A DNA stretch of 64,000 nt from contig NZ_BOVL01000014.1 in the NCBI RefSeq assembly GCF_019972155.1, positions 57,330 through 121,329 on the forward strand, read 5' to 3'. Numbering within the stretch: the first letter of the stretch is position 1; each line of letters opens with the position of its first letter. Below are positions 56,962 to 64,000 of the stretch, piece by piece. The notes under the pieces were generated by a model. That model ran no database searches and was not told the origin of the DNA. It was given only the letters and a program-made list of their open reading frames with translations. The position numbers and the translations under genes were made by a program. Source of the DNA: Bradyrhizobium sp. RD5-C2. Its GTDB lineage: Bacteria; Pseudomonadota; Alphaproteobacteria; Rhizobiales; Xanthobacteraceae.

Positions 56962-59553
56962 ATGTCTCTCCAGATGACCGCCGATAGCAACGATCCTCCC
57001 GCGACCGAGCCGTTCGTGGCTCACGGGCCAGCGCGGCGGAGCGGCAGTATCCTGCTGGTGCTCCTGATCGCCACCGGCATCGTCGCGGTGGCCGTCTGGC
57101 TCATGACCATCGGCCGTACCCAGGCGCAGCCCTATATCCTCTTTGTGCTGGCGCTGCTCGCCACCGTCGGGCTGTTCAACCTGTTTGCCCTTGCCGCCGG
57201 CATCATCCGCTTCTCCGACCGCACGAGCGACGACCCGGTGATGGGGCGGATTGCCGACCACGCCCATGAAGGGCTCGTCGTCACCGACTCCCGCGGCCAT
57301 GTGGTCTATTCCAACGCCGCCTATCTCACGCTGACCGGCGCGGCCGGCCCGCAGGACGTTCGCCCCGTCGAACGCGTCTTCATCGGCAACCCAGACGTCT
57401 CCGAGGCGGTGTTCCGCCTCCTGAAGGCGGCGCGCGAGGGCAAGCGGCAGCAGGAGGAGGTCCGCGTCGCCGGGCACGAGGCCGGGCAAGGTGGTGGACA
57501 AGGCCGCTGGCTGCGGCTCAGGGTTCGCCCGCTCGGCGAGGGCAAGCGCGACGCGAAATATGCGGTGTGGTCGATCGCCGACGTCACCCGCGACCGCGAG
57601 CGCCAGGAAGACGTGTTCCAGGAGCTGCGGCACGCGATCGAATATCTCGATCATGCGCCGTGCGGCTTCTTCTCGGTCAATCCGGCTGGCGAGATCGCCT
57701 ACGTCAACGCCACGCTGGCCAACTGGCTGGACTACGATCTCGCCGAGATCGGCTCGGGCGGCCTGAAGCTGACCGACATCGTCTCGGGCGACGGCGCGGC
57801 GCTGCTGACCTCGATCGCGGCGGTGCCCGGCGAGGTCAAGACCGAGGTGTTCGACATCGACCTGCGGATGCGCGGCGGCAAGACCGTGCCGGTGCGGCTC
57901 TATCACAAGCTCGCCTTCGGCGCCGACGGCGCGGCAGGTGCCTCGCGCACGCTGGTGATCAGCCGCGCCCGCGACGAGCATTCCGATCCGGAGCGCGCCG
58001 CCGAGGTGCGCTTCATGCGCTTCTTCGACCATACGCCGATGGCGATCGCGACCGTGGATCGCGGCGGCAATGTGGTCGGCGCCAATGCGCGCTATGCCAA
58101 GCTGGCGCAGGGGCTGAACAGTGACGGCGGCGCGGCCAAGTCGATCTTCCGCGCGGTCAATCCGCGCGACCGCGGCCTGTTGATCGCCGCGATCAACCAG
58201 GCTGCCGAAGGCCAGGGCGACATCGCGCCGGTCGAGGCGATGCTCGACGGGCCCAAGGAGCGCTCCGCCCAGTTCTTCGTCACCACCGTGGAGAAGGACG
58301 AGCGCGACGCCGAGACCGCGATCGTCTACATGCTCGAGACCACGGAGCGGCGTGCGCTGGAGAACCAGATCAACCAGTCGCAGAAGATGGAGATGGTAGG
58401 CCAGCTCGCCGGCGGCATCGCGCACGACTTCAACAATGTGCTGTCGGCCATCATGATGGCGAACGACTTCCTGCTGAACGCGCACAAGCCGACCGACCCG
58501 TCGTTCCAGGACATCATGCAGATCAAGCAGAACGCCACCCGCGCCGCGACGCTGGTGCGGCAGCTGCTTGCGTTCTCGCGCCGCCAGACGCTGCGGCCGC
58601 AGGTGCTCGATCTCGGCGACGCATTGAGCGACCTCACCATGCTGCTGCGCCGGCTGATCGGCGAAAAGGTCAAGCTCGACCTCGTGCATGGCCGCGATCT
58701 GTGGCCGGTCAAGGTCGACGTCTCGCAATTCGAGCAGGTGGTGGTCAATCTCGCGGTGAACGCGCGCGACGCGATGCCCGACGGCGGCAAGCTGATCATC
58801 CGCACCGTCAATGTGCCGACCGAGGAAGCCGCCCAGCTTGCCAACAAGGGCATGCCGGCGGCCGACTACGTGAAGATCGAGATTTCGGACACCGGCACCG
58901 GCATTCCGCACGAGATCATCGACAAGATCTTCGAGCCGTTCTTCTCGACCAAGGAAGTCGGCAAGGGCACCGGCCTCGGCCTGTCGACGGTCTACGGCAT
59001 CGTCAAGCAGACCGGCGGCTTCGTCTATGTCGATTCCGTGCCGGGCGGCGGCACCACGTTCCGGATCTATCTGCCGCGGCATCATCAGGAGCAGGAGGTT
59101 GCGCCGGAGGCGCATGCCGGCAACGGCGCGGCCAAGGAAGCCGCCGCCACGGATGCCGCCAAGCCGAAGCCGGATCTCACCGGGCAGGGCACCATCCTGC
59201 TGGTCGAGGACGAGGACGGCCTGCGCTCGCTCAATGCGCGTGGCCTGCGCTCGCGCGGCTACAGCGTGATCGAGGCGGCGAACGGCGTCGAGGCGCTGGA
59301 GGCGTTCGAGGAGAACAACGGCAAGGTCGATCTCGTCGTGTCCGACGTCGTGATGCCGGAGATGGACGGGCCGACGCTGCTGAAGGAGATGCGCAGCCGC
59401 AATGCGGAGCTGAAGATCATCTTTGTCTCCGGCTATGCCGAAGACGCCTTCGAGAAGAGCCTGCCGGAGAACCAGCAGTTCGCATTCCTGCCGAAGCCGT
59501 TCACGCTGACGCAGCTGGTCGCTGCGGTGAAGGAAACCATGACGGCGAACTAG
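56962..59553 (+). CDS. cckA: Hybrid sensor histidine kinase CckA
   Basis: The 863-residue protein has two membrane segments (about 29-50 and 58-80), PAS-like domains (about 93-465), a HisKA domain with His488 in QLAGGIAHDFNNVLSAIM, an HATPase domain (DTGTGIPHEIIDKIFEPFFSTKEVGKGTGLGLSTVYGIV) and a receiver domain with Asp795 in LVVSDVVMPEMDG. This architecture and sequence are those of CckA, which through ChpT phosphorylates CtrA and controls cell cycle and flagellar genes. It follows flhB, so the top kinase lies beside its targets. A long reverse frame here is an artefact. Confidence 0.93.
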   Translation: MSLQMTADSNDPPATEPFVAHGPARRSGSILLVLLIATGIVAVAVWLMTIGRTQAQPYILFVLALLATVGLFNLFALAAGIIRFSDRTSDDPVMGRIADHAHEGLVVTDSRGHVVYSNAAYLTLTGAAGPQDVRPVERVFIGNPDVSEAVFRLLKAAREGKRQQEEVRVAGHEAGQGGGQGRWLRLRVRPLGEGKRDAKYAVWSIADVTRDRERQEDVFQELRHAIEYLDHAPCGFFSVNPAGEIAYVNATLANWLDYDLAEIGSGGLKLTDIVSGDGAALLTSIAAVPGEVKTEVFDIDLRMRGGKTVPVRLYHKLAFGADGAAGASRTLVISRARDEHSDPERAAEVRFMRFFDHTPMAIATVDRGGNVVGANARYAKLAQGLNSDGGAAKSIFRAVNPRDRGLLIAAINQAAEGQGDIAPVEAMLDGPKERSAQFFVTTVEKDERDAETAIVYMLETTERRALENQINQSQKMEMVGQLAGGIAHDFNNVLSAIMMANDFLLNAHKPTDPSFQDIMQIKQNATRAATLVRQLLAFSRRQTLRPQVLDLGDALSDLTMLLRRLIGEKVKLDLVHGRDLWPVKVDVSQFEQVVVNLAVNARDAMPDGGKLIIRTVNVPTEEAAQLANKGMPAADYVKIEISDTGTGIPHEIIDKIFEPFFSTKEVGKGTGLGLSTVYGIVKQTGGFVYVDSVPGGGTTFRIYLPRHHQEQEVAPEAHAGNGAAKEAAATDAAKPKPDLTGQGTILLVEDEDGLRSLNARGLRSRGYSVIEAANGVEALEAFEENNGKVDLVVSDVVMPEMDGPTLLKEMRSRNAELKIIFVSGYAEDAFEKSLPENQQFAFLPKPFTLTQLVAAVKETMTAN

Positions 59554-59801
59554 GCCCGGGCGATGGGCCCCGATATCCCTTCGCTTTCCCGCGGAGCAGA
59601 GCCAATGTTGCAATGCGGTCGCGGTTGAACCTGAGCCCCATCTCGGGCTAGGACGCACTGTCGCATCCACAAGGCCCATAGTGTCACATCGCCGCGACCG
59701 AGGGCCGCAGCCGCGGTTCCCGTTTCCCGCTTCACTTTTAACCGGCTCTGCCCATGTTAGGGGCGTTTCCCCATGCCGGGGAATCCTTTGAGGAAACCAA
59801 C

Positions 59802-60761
59802 ATGAATTTCTCGCAACGCACGCGTGGAATTGTCCGGGCGATCGCCGTCGCGATGGCGCTGGCGCTGCCCGTGATGATGACCGTTTCGGCGGCCGACGCC
59901 CGCGTCGGCGGCGGCGGCTCGCGCGGCTCGCGGACATTCTCCGCGCCGCCCTCGACCAGCACAGCGCCGGGCTCGGTTGCTCCGATGAACCGTACCTTCA
60001 GCCAGCCTGGTAGCCCCGGCATGGGCTCGCCGGCGGCGGCGAATTCCGGCGGCCTGTTTGGTCGCGGCGGAATGGGTCGCGGCCTGCTCGGCGGCCTGGC
60101 CGCGGGCTTCCTTGGCGCCGGCCTGTTCGGCATGCTGTTCGGCGGCGGCCTGTTCTCGGGTCTCGGCGGCCTGTCGTCGATGTTCGGCCTGCTGCTGCAG
60201 ATCGGTCTGATCGTGCTCGTGGTCCGGCTCGCGATGTCGTGGTGGCAGCGGCGCAATGCGCCGGCCGCCGCTTACGCGGGCGGACCCGACGTCGGCCCCG
60301 GTCCGCAGGCGAACGCCCGTTCGGGCTTCGGCTTCGGCCTCGGGGGCGGATCGAACGCGCCGGTCGAGATCACGCCTGGTGACTACGAGACGTTCGAGCG
60401 GCTGCTCGGCGACATCCAGGCCGCGTGGTCGAACGAAGACATCGCCAAGCTGCACACGCTCGCGACGCCGGAAATGGTGTCGTACTTCTCGAAGGATCTC
60501 GAGGAGAACAAGGCGCGCAACGTCACTAACAAGACGTCCAATGTGAAGCTGCTGCAGGGCGATCTGGCGGAAGCCTGGCGCGAAGGCGACAGCGAATATG
60601 CGACGGTCGCGATGCGCTACTCGCTGGTCGACACTATGCTGGAGCGCGGCACCGGCCGTCAAGTCAGTGGCGGGCAGCCGGAGGAGATCACCGAGGTCTG
60701 GACCTTCGTGCGCCAGCGCGGCGGCAACTGGGAGCTCTCGGCGATCCAGCAGACCAACTGA
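59802..60761 (+). CDS. Tim44-like domain protein
   Basis: The 319-residue protein has a signal peptide (VRAIAVAMALALPVMMTVSAADA), a Ser/Pro/Gly-rich region, a glycine-rich hydrophobic stretch (GRGLLGGLAAGFLGAGLFGMLFGGGLFSGLGG), one membrane segment (LLLQIGLIVLVVRLAMSWW) and a C-terminal Tim44-like domain (DYETFERLLGDIQAAWSNEDIAKLHTLATPEMVSYFSKDL). Such proteins are linked to envelope or transport functions. Start at ATG 59802. A strong terminator follows. Confidence 0.85.
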   Translation: MNFSQRTRGIVRAIAVAMALALPVMMTVSAADARVGGGGSRGSRTFSAPPSTSTAPGSVAPMNRTFSQPGSPGMGSPAAANSGGLFGRGGMGRGLLGGLAAGFLGAGLFGMLFGGGLFSGLGGLSSMFGLLLQIGLIVLVVRLAMSWWQRRNAPAAAYAGGPDVGPGPQANARSGFGFGLGGGSNAPVEITPGDYETFERLLGDIQAAWSNEDIAKLHTLATPEMVSYFSKDLEENKARNVTNKTSNVKLLQGDLAEAWREGDSEYATVAMRYSLVDTMLERGTGRQVSGGQPEEITEVWTFVRQRGGNWELSAIQQTN

Positions 60762-60784
60762 TCGATTGCCTGACATGACAATAC

Positions 60785-60820
60785 AAAGCGCCGCGGCATC
60801 GTCCGCGGCGCTTTTGTTTT
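60785..60820 (+). terminator. Intrinsic terminator of the Tim44-like gene
   Basis: AAAGCGCCGCGG (60785-60796) pairs with CCGCGGCGCTTT (60803-60814) around six bases, followed by a T-rich run. Confidence 0.9.
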
Positions 60821-60910
60821 GTGGGCTTCATTTGCGTGTCGCGACGCCGGAATATCCGGACAGGCTGCGGGTTGGTGTCAGCGGGCCAGAATAACCATCG
60901 GGAGATCGAA

Positions 60911-61588
60911 ATGAAGTTCATTGCGCATATCGCGGTTCCTGCCTGTCTTGCGTTCGTTGTCATGGCCGCGCCGCCGGCAGTGGCGCAGACCGCCGACACC
61001 AGCTTCTTCGTCACCAGTAACGGCATCGGCAATGGTGGCAATCTCGGCGGCCTCGCCGGCGCCGACAATCATTGCCAGACCCTGGCGCAGGCCGCGGGCT
61101 TCGGAGCGCCGAAGACATGGCGCGCCTATCTCTCGACCCAGGCGGCCGATGGCAAGGCAGCGGTGAACGCGCGCGATCGCATCGGCAAGGGCCCGTGGAA
61201 GAACGTGAAGGGCGTCGTGGTCGCCAAGGACGTCGCCGACCTGCACAGCGCCGGCAACAATCTCACCAAGCAGACCGCCCTGTCCGAGAAGGGCGACGTC
61301 ATCAACGGTGCCGGCGATACGCCGAACCGCCACGACGTGCTGACGGGGTCGCAGGCCGATGGTACGGCGTTTGCGGCCGGTGAGGACCGCACCTGCAAGA
61401 ACTGGACAAGCAGCACGCAGGGCGCCGCCATGGTCGGGCATTTCGACCGCAAGGGCTTGCGCGATGACGAGCCGTCAAAATCCTGGAACATGTCGCATCC
61501 CTCGCGCGGTCCTGACGGCGGCTGCTCGCAGGCCGATCTGAAGAGCACCGGCGGCGACGGCCTGCTGTACTGCTTCGCGGCGAATTGA
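60911..61588 (+). CDS. Exported lectin-like protein
   Basis: The 225-residue protein has a signal peptide (AHIAVPACLAFVVMAAPPAVAQ). The mature part starts FFVTSNGIGNGGNLGGLAGADNHCQTLAQAAG...TWRAYLST, a pattern seen in bacterial proteins with a C-type-lectin or endostatin-like fold, with four cysteines (HCQTL, RTCKN, GGCSQ, LYCFA) that may form two disulfides. It is probably periplasmic or secreted. Start at ATG 60911. The ligand is unknown. Confidence 0.75.
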   Translation: MKFIAHIAVPACLAFVVMAAPPAVAQTADTSFFVTSNGIGNGGNLGGLAGADNHCQTLAQAAGFGAPKTWRAYLSTQAADGKAAVNARDRIGKGPWKNVKGVVVAKDVADLHSAGNNLTKQTALSEKGDVINGAGDTPNRHDVLTGSQADGTAFAAGEDRTCKNWTSSTQGAAMVGHFDRKGLRDDEPSKSWNMSHPSRGPDGGCSQADLKSTGGDGLLYCFAAN

Positions 61589-61619
61589 GGGGAGCGGCGA
61601 ACGGGGCGGAGCCCGTCCC

Positions 61620-61742
61620 CGTCATTGCGAGGAGCGATAGCAACGAAGCAATCCATCTTTCCGCAAATGCGGTGCGGTGGATTGCTTCGCGGAGCCTGTC
61701 ATCGGGTGGCGCTGCGCGCCGACCCGTTGGCTCGCAATGACG
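61620..61742. repeat. 123-bp dispersed repeat (CGTCATTGCGAG family), copy 2
   Basis: The element has the same ends and inner inverted GAAGCAATCCAT / GGATTGCTTC as 28361-28482, in the opposite orientation. It lies between the lectin-like gene and the DUF3606 gene. Confidence 0.85.
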
Positions 61743-61769
61743 AGGCGAGAGCGGCGTACCCTCGACCGC

Positions 61770-62177
61770 TCAGCTCTTCTTGCGCTTGCCGGTCTTCTTG
61801 ACTGTCTTCTTGGCAGCCTTCTTTTTATTCGCGATTTTCTTCTTCTTCGCGAAATGGGCCGCAACCTTCTTCGAGGAATGTCCGACCTCGGCCACCGCGG
61901 CTTTGAGGCGGGCAGGGGTCACCTTGAACTTCTTCGACCAGTAGCGGACCTCGTAGGGCTCGCTGACCGCGATCCGCGCGCGGTCGGCGGCCATGTGCCG
62001 CTGCTCCTTGAAGTGAGCTTCCACCTTCTTGGCGGAATGCCCGACCTTCTTGACGGCAGCCTTGAGCTTTGCCGGCGTGACCTTGAACTTCTTGGACCAG
62101 TACGCAACTTCGTAGGACTCGCTCAACGCGATCAAAGCGCGATCCTGTGCGCCCCGCTTCTTCTTGTTGTCCGCCAT
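61770..62177 (-). CDS. Tandem DUF3606 protein with basic tail
   Basis: The 135-residue protein contains two DUF3606-like units of about 46 residues (QDRALIALSESYEVAYWSKKFKVTPAKLKAAVKKVGHSAKKVEAHF and DRARIAVSEPYEVRYWSKKFKVTPARLKAAVAEVGHSSKKVAAHF), followed by a tail of Lys/Ala (KKKKIANKKKAAKKTVKKTGKRKKS). The tail resembles histone H1-like bacterial proteins. The DUF3606 units look like small DNA-binding helices. Start at ATG 62177. Confidence 0.8.
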   Translation of the reverse strand: MADNKKKRGAQDRALIALSESYEVAYWSKKFKVTPAKLKAAVKKVGHSAKKVEAHFKEQRHMAADRARIAVSEPYEVRYWSKKFKVTPARLKAAVAEVGHSSKKVAAHFAKKKKIANKKKAAKKTVKKTGKRKKS

Positions 62178-62330
62178 AAGTTGATCCCTCATCGAAGACT
62201 CGATGTTGTAATCTTAGCAGTCCGCGCGTGGTTCGGACAGGCGGCTCCTGCGCAGTGGACGATCTGACCGCACCACGGCTACGATCACCGTGAAGCAGAG
62301 CGATGCGGTGAAGTTTGTGGAGATAAGTGC

Positions 62331-63038
62331 ATGCACTATCAGCTTTACTACTGGCCGATGATCCAGGGCCGCGGCGAATATGTTCGCCTCGCGCTCGAGG
62401 ATGCGGGCGCTGAGTATACCGACGTCGCGCGCGGCAAGGGCGGTACCGGCGCCATGATGAAGATGATGGACGCGCACAAGGGCACGCCGCCCTTTGCGCC
62501 GCCGTTCCTCAAGGCCGGCCAACTCGTGATCGGGCAGACTGCCAACATCCTGCTCTATCTCGGCGCGCACCATGGTCTCGCGCCGAAGGCGGAGGCGGGA
62601 AAGCTCTGGGTGCACGAGTTGCAGCTGACGATCGCGGACTTCGTGCTGGAGATCCACGACACCCATCACCCGCTCGGGCCGTCGCTGTATTACGAGGACC
62701 AGAAGGCGCCGGCGAAGAAACGCACGGAAGAGTTCTGGAAATCGCGGGTGCCGAAATATCTCGGTTATTTCGAGGATCTCGTGCAGGTGAATGGCGGCGG
62801 CTTCGTCACCGGGCGCCGGCTGACCTACGTCGACCTGTCGCTGTTCCAGATCGTCGAAGGCCTGCGCTACGCCTTTCCGAAGCGGATGGCCGCGTTCGAG
62901 AAGAAGGTCCCGCGCCTGATCGCACTGCGCGATCGCGTCGCGGAGCGGCCGAACATCAAGGCGTATCTGGCGAGCGAGCGGCGGATTCCGTTCAACGAGG
63001 AGGGGATCTTCCGGCGCTACAAGGCGCTGGATTTGTGA
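62331..63038 (+). CDS. Glutathione S-transferase family protein
   Basis: The 235-residue protein has a thioredoxin-like N-terminal half (YQLYYWPMIQGRGEYVRLALEDAGAEYTDV; catalytic Tyr or Arg possible; PFAPPFLKAGQLVIGQTANILLYLG with the cis-Pro region) and an all-helical C-terminal half (ADFVLEIHDTHHPLG...GGGFVTGRRLTYVDLSLFQIVEGL). It is a sigma-like GST. The substrate is unknown. Confidence 0.85.
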   Translation: MHYQLYYWPMIQGRGEYVRLALEDAGAEYTDVARGKGGTGAMMKMMDAHKGTPPFAPPFLKAGQLVIGQTANILLYLGAHHGLAPKAEAGKLWVHELQLTIADFVLEIHDTHHPLGPSLYYEDQKAPAKKRTEEFWKSRVPKYLGYFEDLVQVNGGGFVTGRRLTYVDLSLFQIVEGLRYAFPKRMAAFEKKVPRLIALRDRVAERPNIKAYLASERRIPFNEEGIFRRYKALDL

Positions 63039-63042
63039 CGAC

Positions 63043-63139
63043 CGTAATTCCGGGGCGCGCTAAGCGCGAGCCCGGAATCCATAACCACGATCGTGAGTAT
63101 GGATTCCGGGCCTGCGCCTTCGGCGCATCCCGGAATGAC
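63043..63139. repeat. 97-bp dispersed repeat (CGTCATTCCGGG family), copy 2
   Basis: The element starts CGTAATTCCGGG and ends CCCGGAATGACG, in the same family as 54566-54663, with the shared inner GAATCCATAACCACGAT. It lies between the GST gene and the GFA gene. Confidence 0.85.
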
Positions 63140-63156
63140 GAAGGGTGGATAGGAAA

Positions 63157-63516
63157 CTACCGGCTCTTCCCATCCACCGGCGTCATCGCGATCTTCGACA
63201 GGTCGATGCCGTCGATGCAGTTGACATTGAGCGCCACGATGTCGGCGCCGTCGGGCTTCTTGCCGCGCGCGAACACGTCGACGCCGCAATCGACACAGAG
63301 CTGGTGGCGGATCGCATGGCGGTTGAACAGATACTCCTTCAGGTTCTCGGCGCCGGCGCGAAGCTGGAAGCTCGACGGCGGCATGAACACGAAGTGCAGG
63401 CCCTTCTTGGTGCAGATCGAGCAGTTGCAGGCGGTCACCATGGCCATGTCGGTGGTGCATTCGAAGCGCACCTGGCCGCAATGGCAGCCGCCGGTGTAGG
63501 TCTTGCTCTCTGCCAT
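63157..63516 (-). CDS. GFA-family zinc protein
   Basis: The 119-residue protein has the cysteine pattern of the glutathione-dependent formaldehyde-activating (GFA) family: GGCHCGQVRFEC, CNCSICTKKG and CVDCGVDVFARG, which bind two zinc ions. Most members are of unknown role. It is followed upstream by the methyltransferase gene on the same strand, ten bases apart, so they may be an operon. Confidence 0.88.
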   Translation of the reverse strand: MAESKTYTGGCHCGQVRFECTTDMAMVTACNCSICTKKGLHFVFMPPSSFQLRAGAENLKEYLFNRHAIRHQLCVDCGVDVFARGKKPDGADIVALNVNCIDGIDLSKIAMTPVDGKSR

Positions 63517-63525
63517 GATGGTCCC

Positions 63526-64000
63526 TCACCACAATCCGGGCACGAGGCGATAGCGCACCCGTGCCGCATAGTCGGCATAGCCTGACAATCCCGCCACCAG
63601 CGTGCGTTCCTCGATCCCGGTGCGGAACGCGAACATCGCAAAGAACAACGGCACGAAGGCAAGGCCCCACCAGGAGCCGAGCGTCAGCGGCACGCCGATG
63701 AAGAACAGCATCACGCTCGCATACATCGGATGGCGGACCAGCGCGTAGGGTCCGGTCGAGATCACGTGATGATCGCGTTCGGTCTGCACCTTCACGACTG
63801 GGGCGGCGAACGAATTGGTGCGGAACACCCACAGGATCAGCGCGGTCGAGATCAGATACAGCACGAGGCCGAGCACGATCAGCGCCACGCCGGCATTGGC
63901 GCCGCCAAACCGACGGTCGAGGCCCATCGCGACGAACCACAGCACGGCAATGACGAGGAACACCAGCATGAAGCGCTTGTCCTCGGCGGGGGGGGCCTCC
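63526..64000 (-). CDS. Isoprenylcysteine methyltransferase-like membrane protein, 5' end outside window
   Basis: The frame runs from 63526 to the end of the window and stays open past the ATG at 63969 (EAPPAEDKRFMLVFLVIAVLW), so the first part of the gene lies outside. The visible part has four membrane segments and the motifs HHVISTGPYALVRHPMYASVMLFFIG and a C-terminal FRTGIEERTLVAGLSGYADYAARVRYRLVPGLW, which are typical for ICMT/phospholipid-methyltransferase-like proteins. These transfer a methyl from S-adenosylmethionine to lipid or thiol targets. The substrate is unknown. Confidence 0.82.
   Translation of the reverse strand, partial: EAPPAEDKRFMLVFLVIAVLWFVAMGLDRRFGGANAGVALIVLGLVLYLISTALILWVFRTNSFAAPVVKVQTERDHHVISTGPYALVRHPMYASVMLFFIGVPLTLGSWWGLAFVPLFFAMFAFRTGIEERTLVAGLSGYADYAARVRYRLVPGLW

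Noticed and set aside
55957..59937. Open frame of 1326 codons on the minus strand
   Set aside because: It lies antisense to flhB and cckA and has no recognisable domain; such long frames are usual in GC-rich DNA opposite real genes.

Overview
The window is GC-rich, densely coded DNA from an alphaproteobacterium of the Bradyrhizobium/Rhodopseudomonas group (Nitrobacteraceae). This is inferred from flagellar gene content of the Caulobacter type (FlbT, FlaF, FliX, CckA, CtrA-like boxes), from a one-cysteine DksA, and from several dispersed palindromic repeat families of a kind I associate with Bradyrhizobium. No rRNA, tRNA, CRISPR array, integrase or intact insertion sequence was found.

Layout. 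1-4.8 kb: an oxidative/xenobiotic stress locus (ohr, a LysR regulator, azoR, two alpha/beta hydrolases, a small membrane protein). 5-8.3 kb: universal stress protein, SixA-like phosphatase, FAD oxidoreductase, exported MsrB. 8.5-20.6 kb: flagellar block 1, with hook and junction genes flgE-flgK-flgL, flbT opposite a single flagellin gene followed by flaF, a FlaG-like gene, a FlgN-like gene, flgJ-type rod gene and flgI on the minus strand, then fliX divergent from flgI. 20.6-33.0 kb: a non-flagellar stretch (two HxlR regulators each divergent from an NAD(P)-binding gene, dksA, a PhyH-type oxygenase, a hydratase, an exported SspB-like protein, an exported beta carbonic anhydrase, an ArsR/SRPBCC operon and small proteins). 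33.2-36.6 kb: flgF-flgG-flgA-flgH (minus). 37.0-44.3 kb: fliL-fliM-DUF6468-motE, then a 1280-residue exported TPR protein. 44.3-51.2 kb: metabolic and regulatory genes. 51.3-59.6 kb: fliO-fliP (minus) divergent from flgB-flgC-fliE-fliQ-fliR-flhB, followed by the hybrid kinase gene cckA. 59.8-64 kb: Tim44-like, lectin-like, DUF3606, GST, GFA and a methyltransferase cut by the window end.

Regulation. The flagellar genes carry two kinds of promoter signal readable by eye. CtrA-type boxes (TTAA-N7-TTAAC or one mismatch) lie before flgB, fliL, fliX and the TPR gene, and less clearly before flbT. Sigma-54 -24/-12 elements (GG-N10-GC) lie before flgE, flgI and flgF. A palindrome GGCA-N5-TGCC recurs near flgE, between flgI and fliX, and just downstream of the CtrA box of flgB, and may be the FlbD (ftr-like) site. 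With cckA, the kinase upstream of CtrA, directly behind flhB, the window looks like most of a cell-cycle-controlled polar/subpolar flagellum. Missing here, so presumably elsewhere, are fliF, fliG, fliN, fliI, flhA, motA/B, flgD, fliK, flbD and rpoN.

The items I find most worth checking are the recurrent GGCA-N5-TGCC sites, the exported SspB-like protein, the CtrA-box-driven TPR protein, the triplicated operator before the ArsR/SRPBCC operon, the three-times-repeated Shine-Dalgarno-like element in the flgF leader, and a domain shared by FlgE and FlgL.
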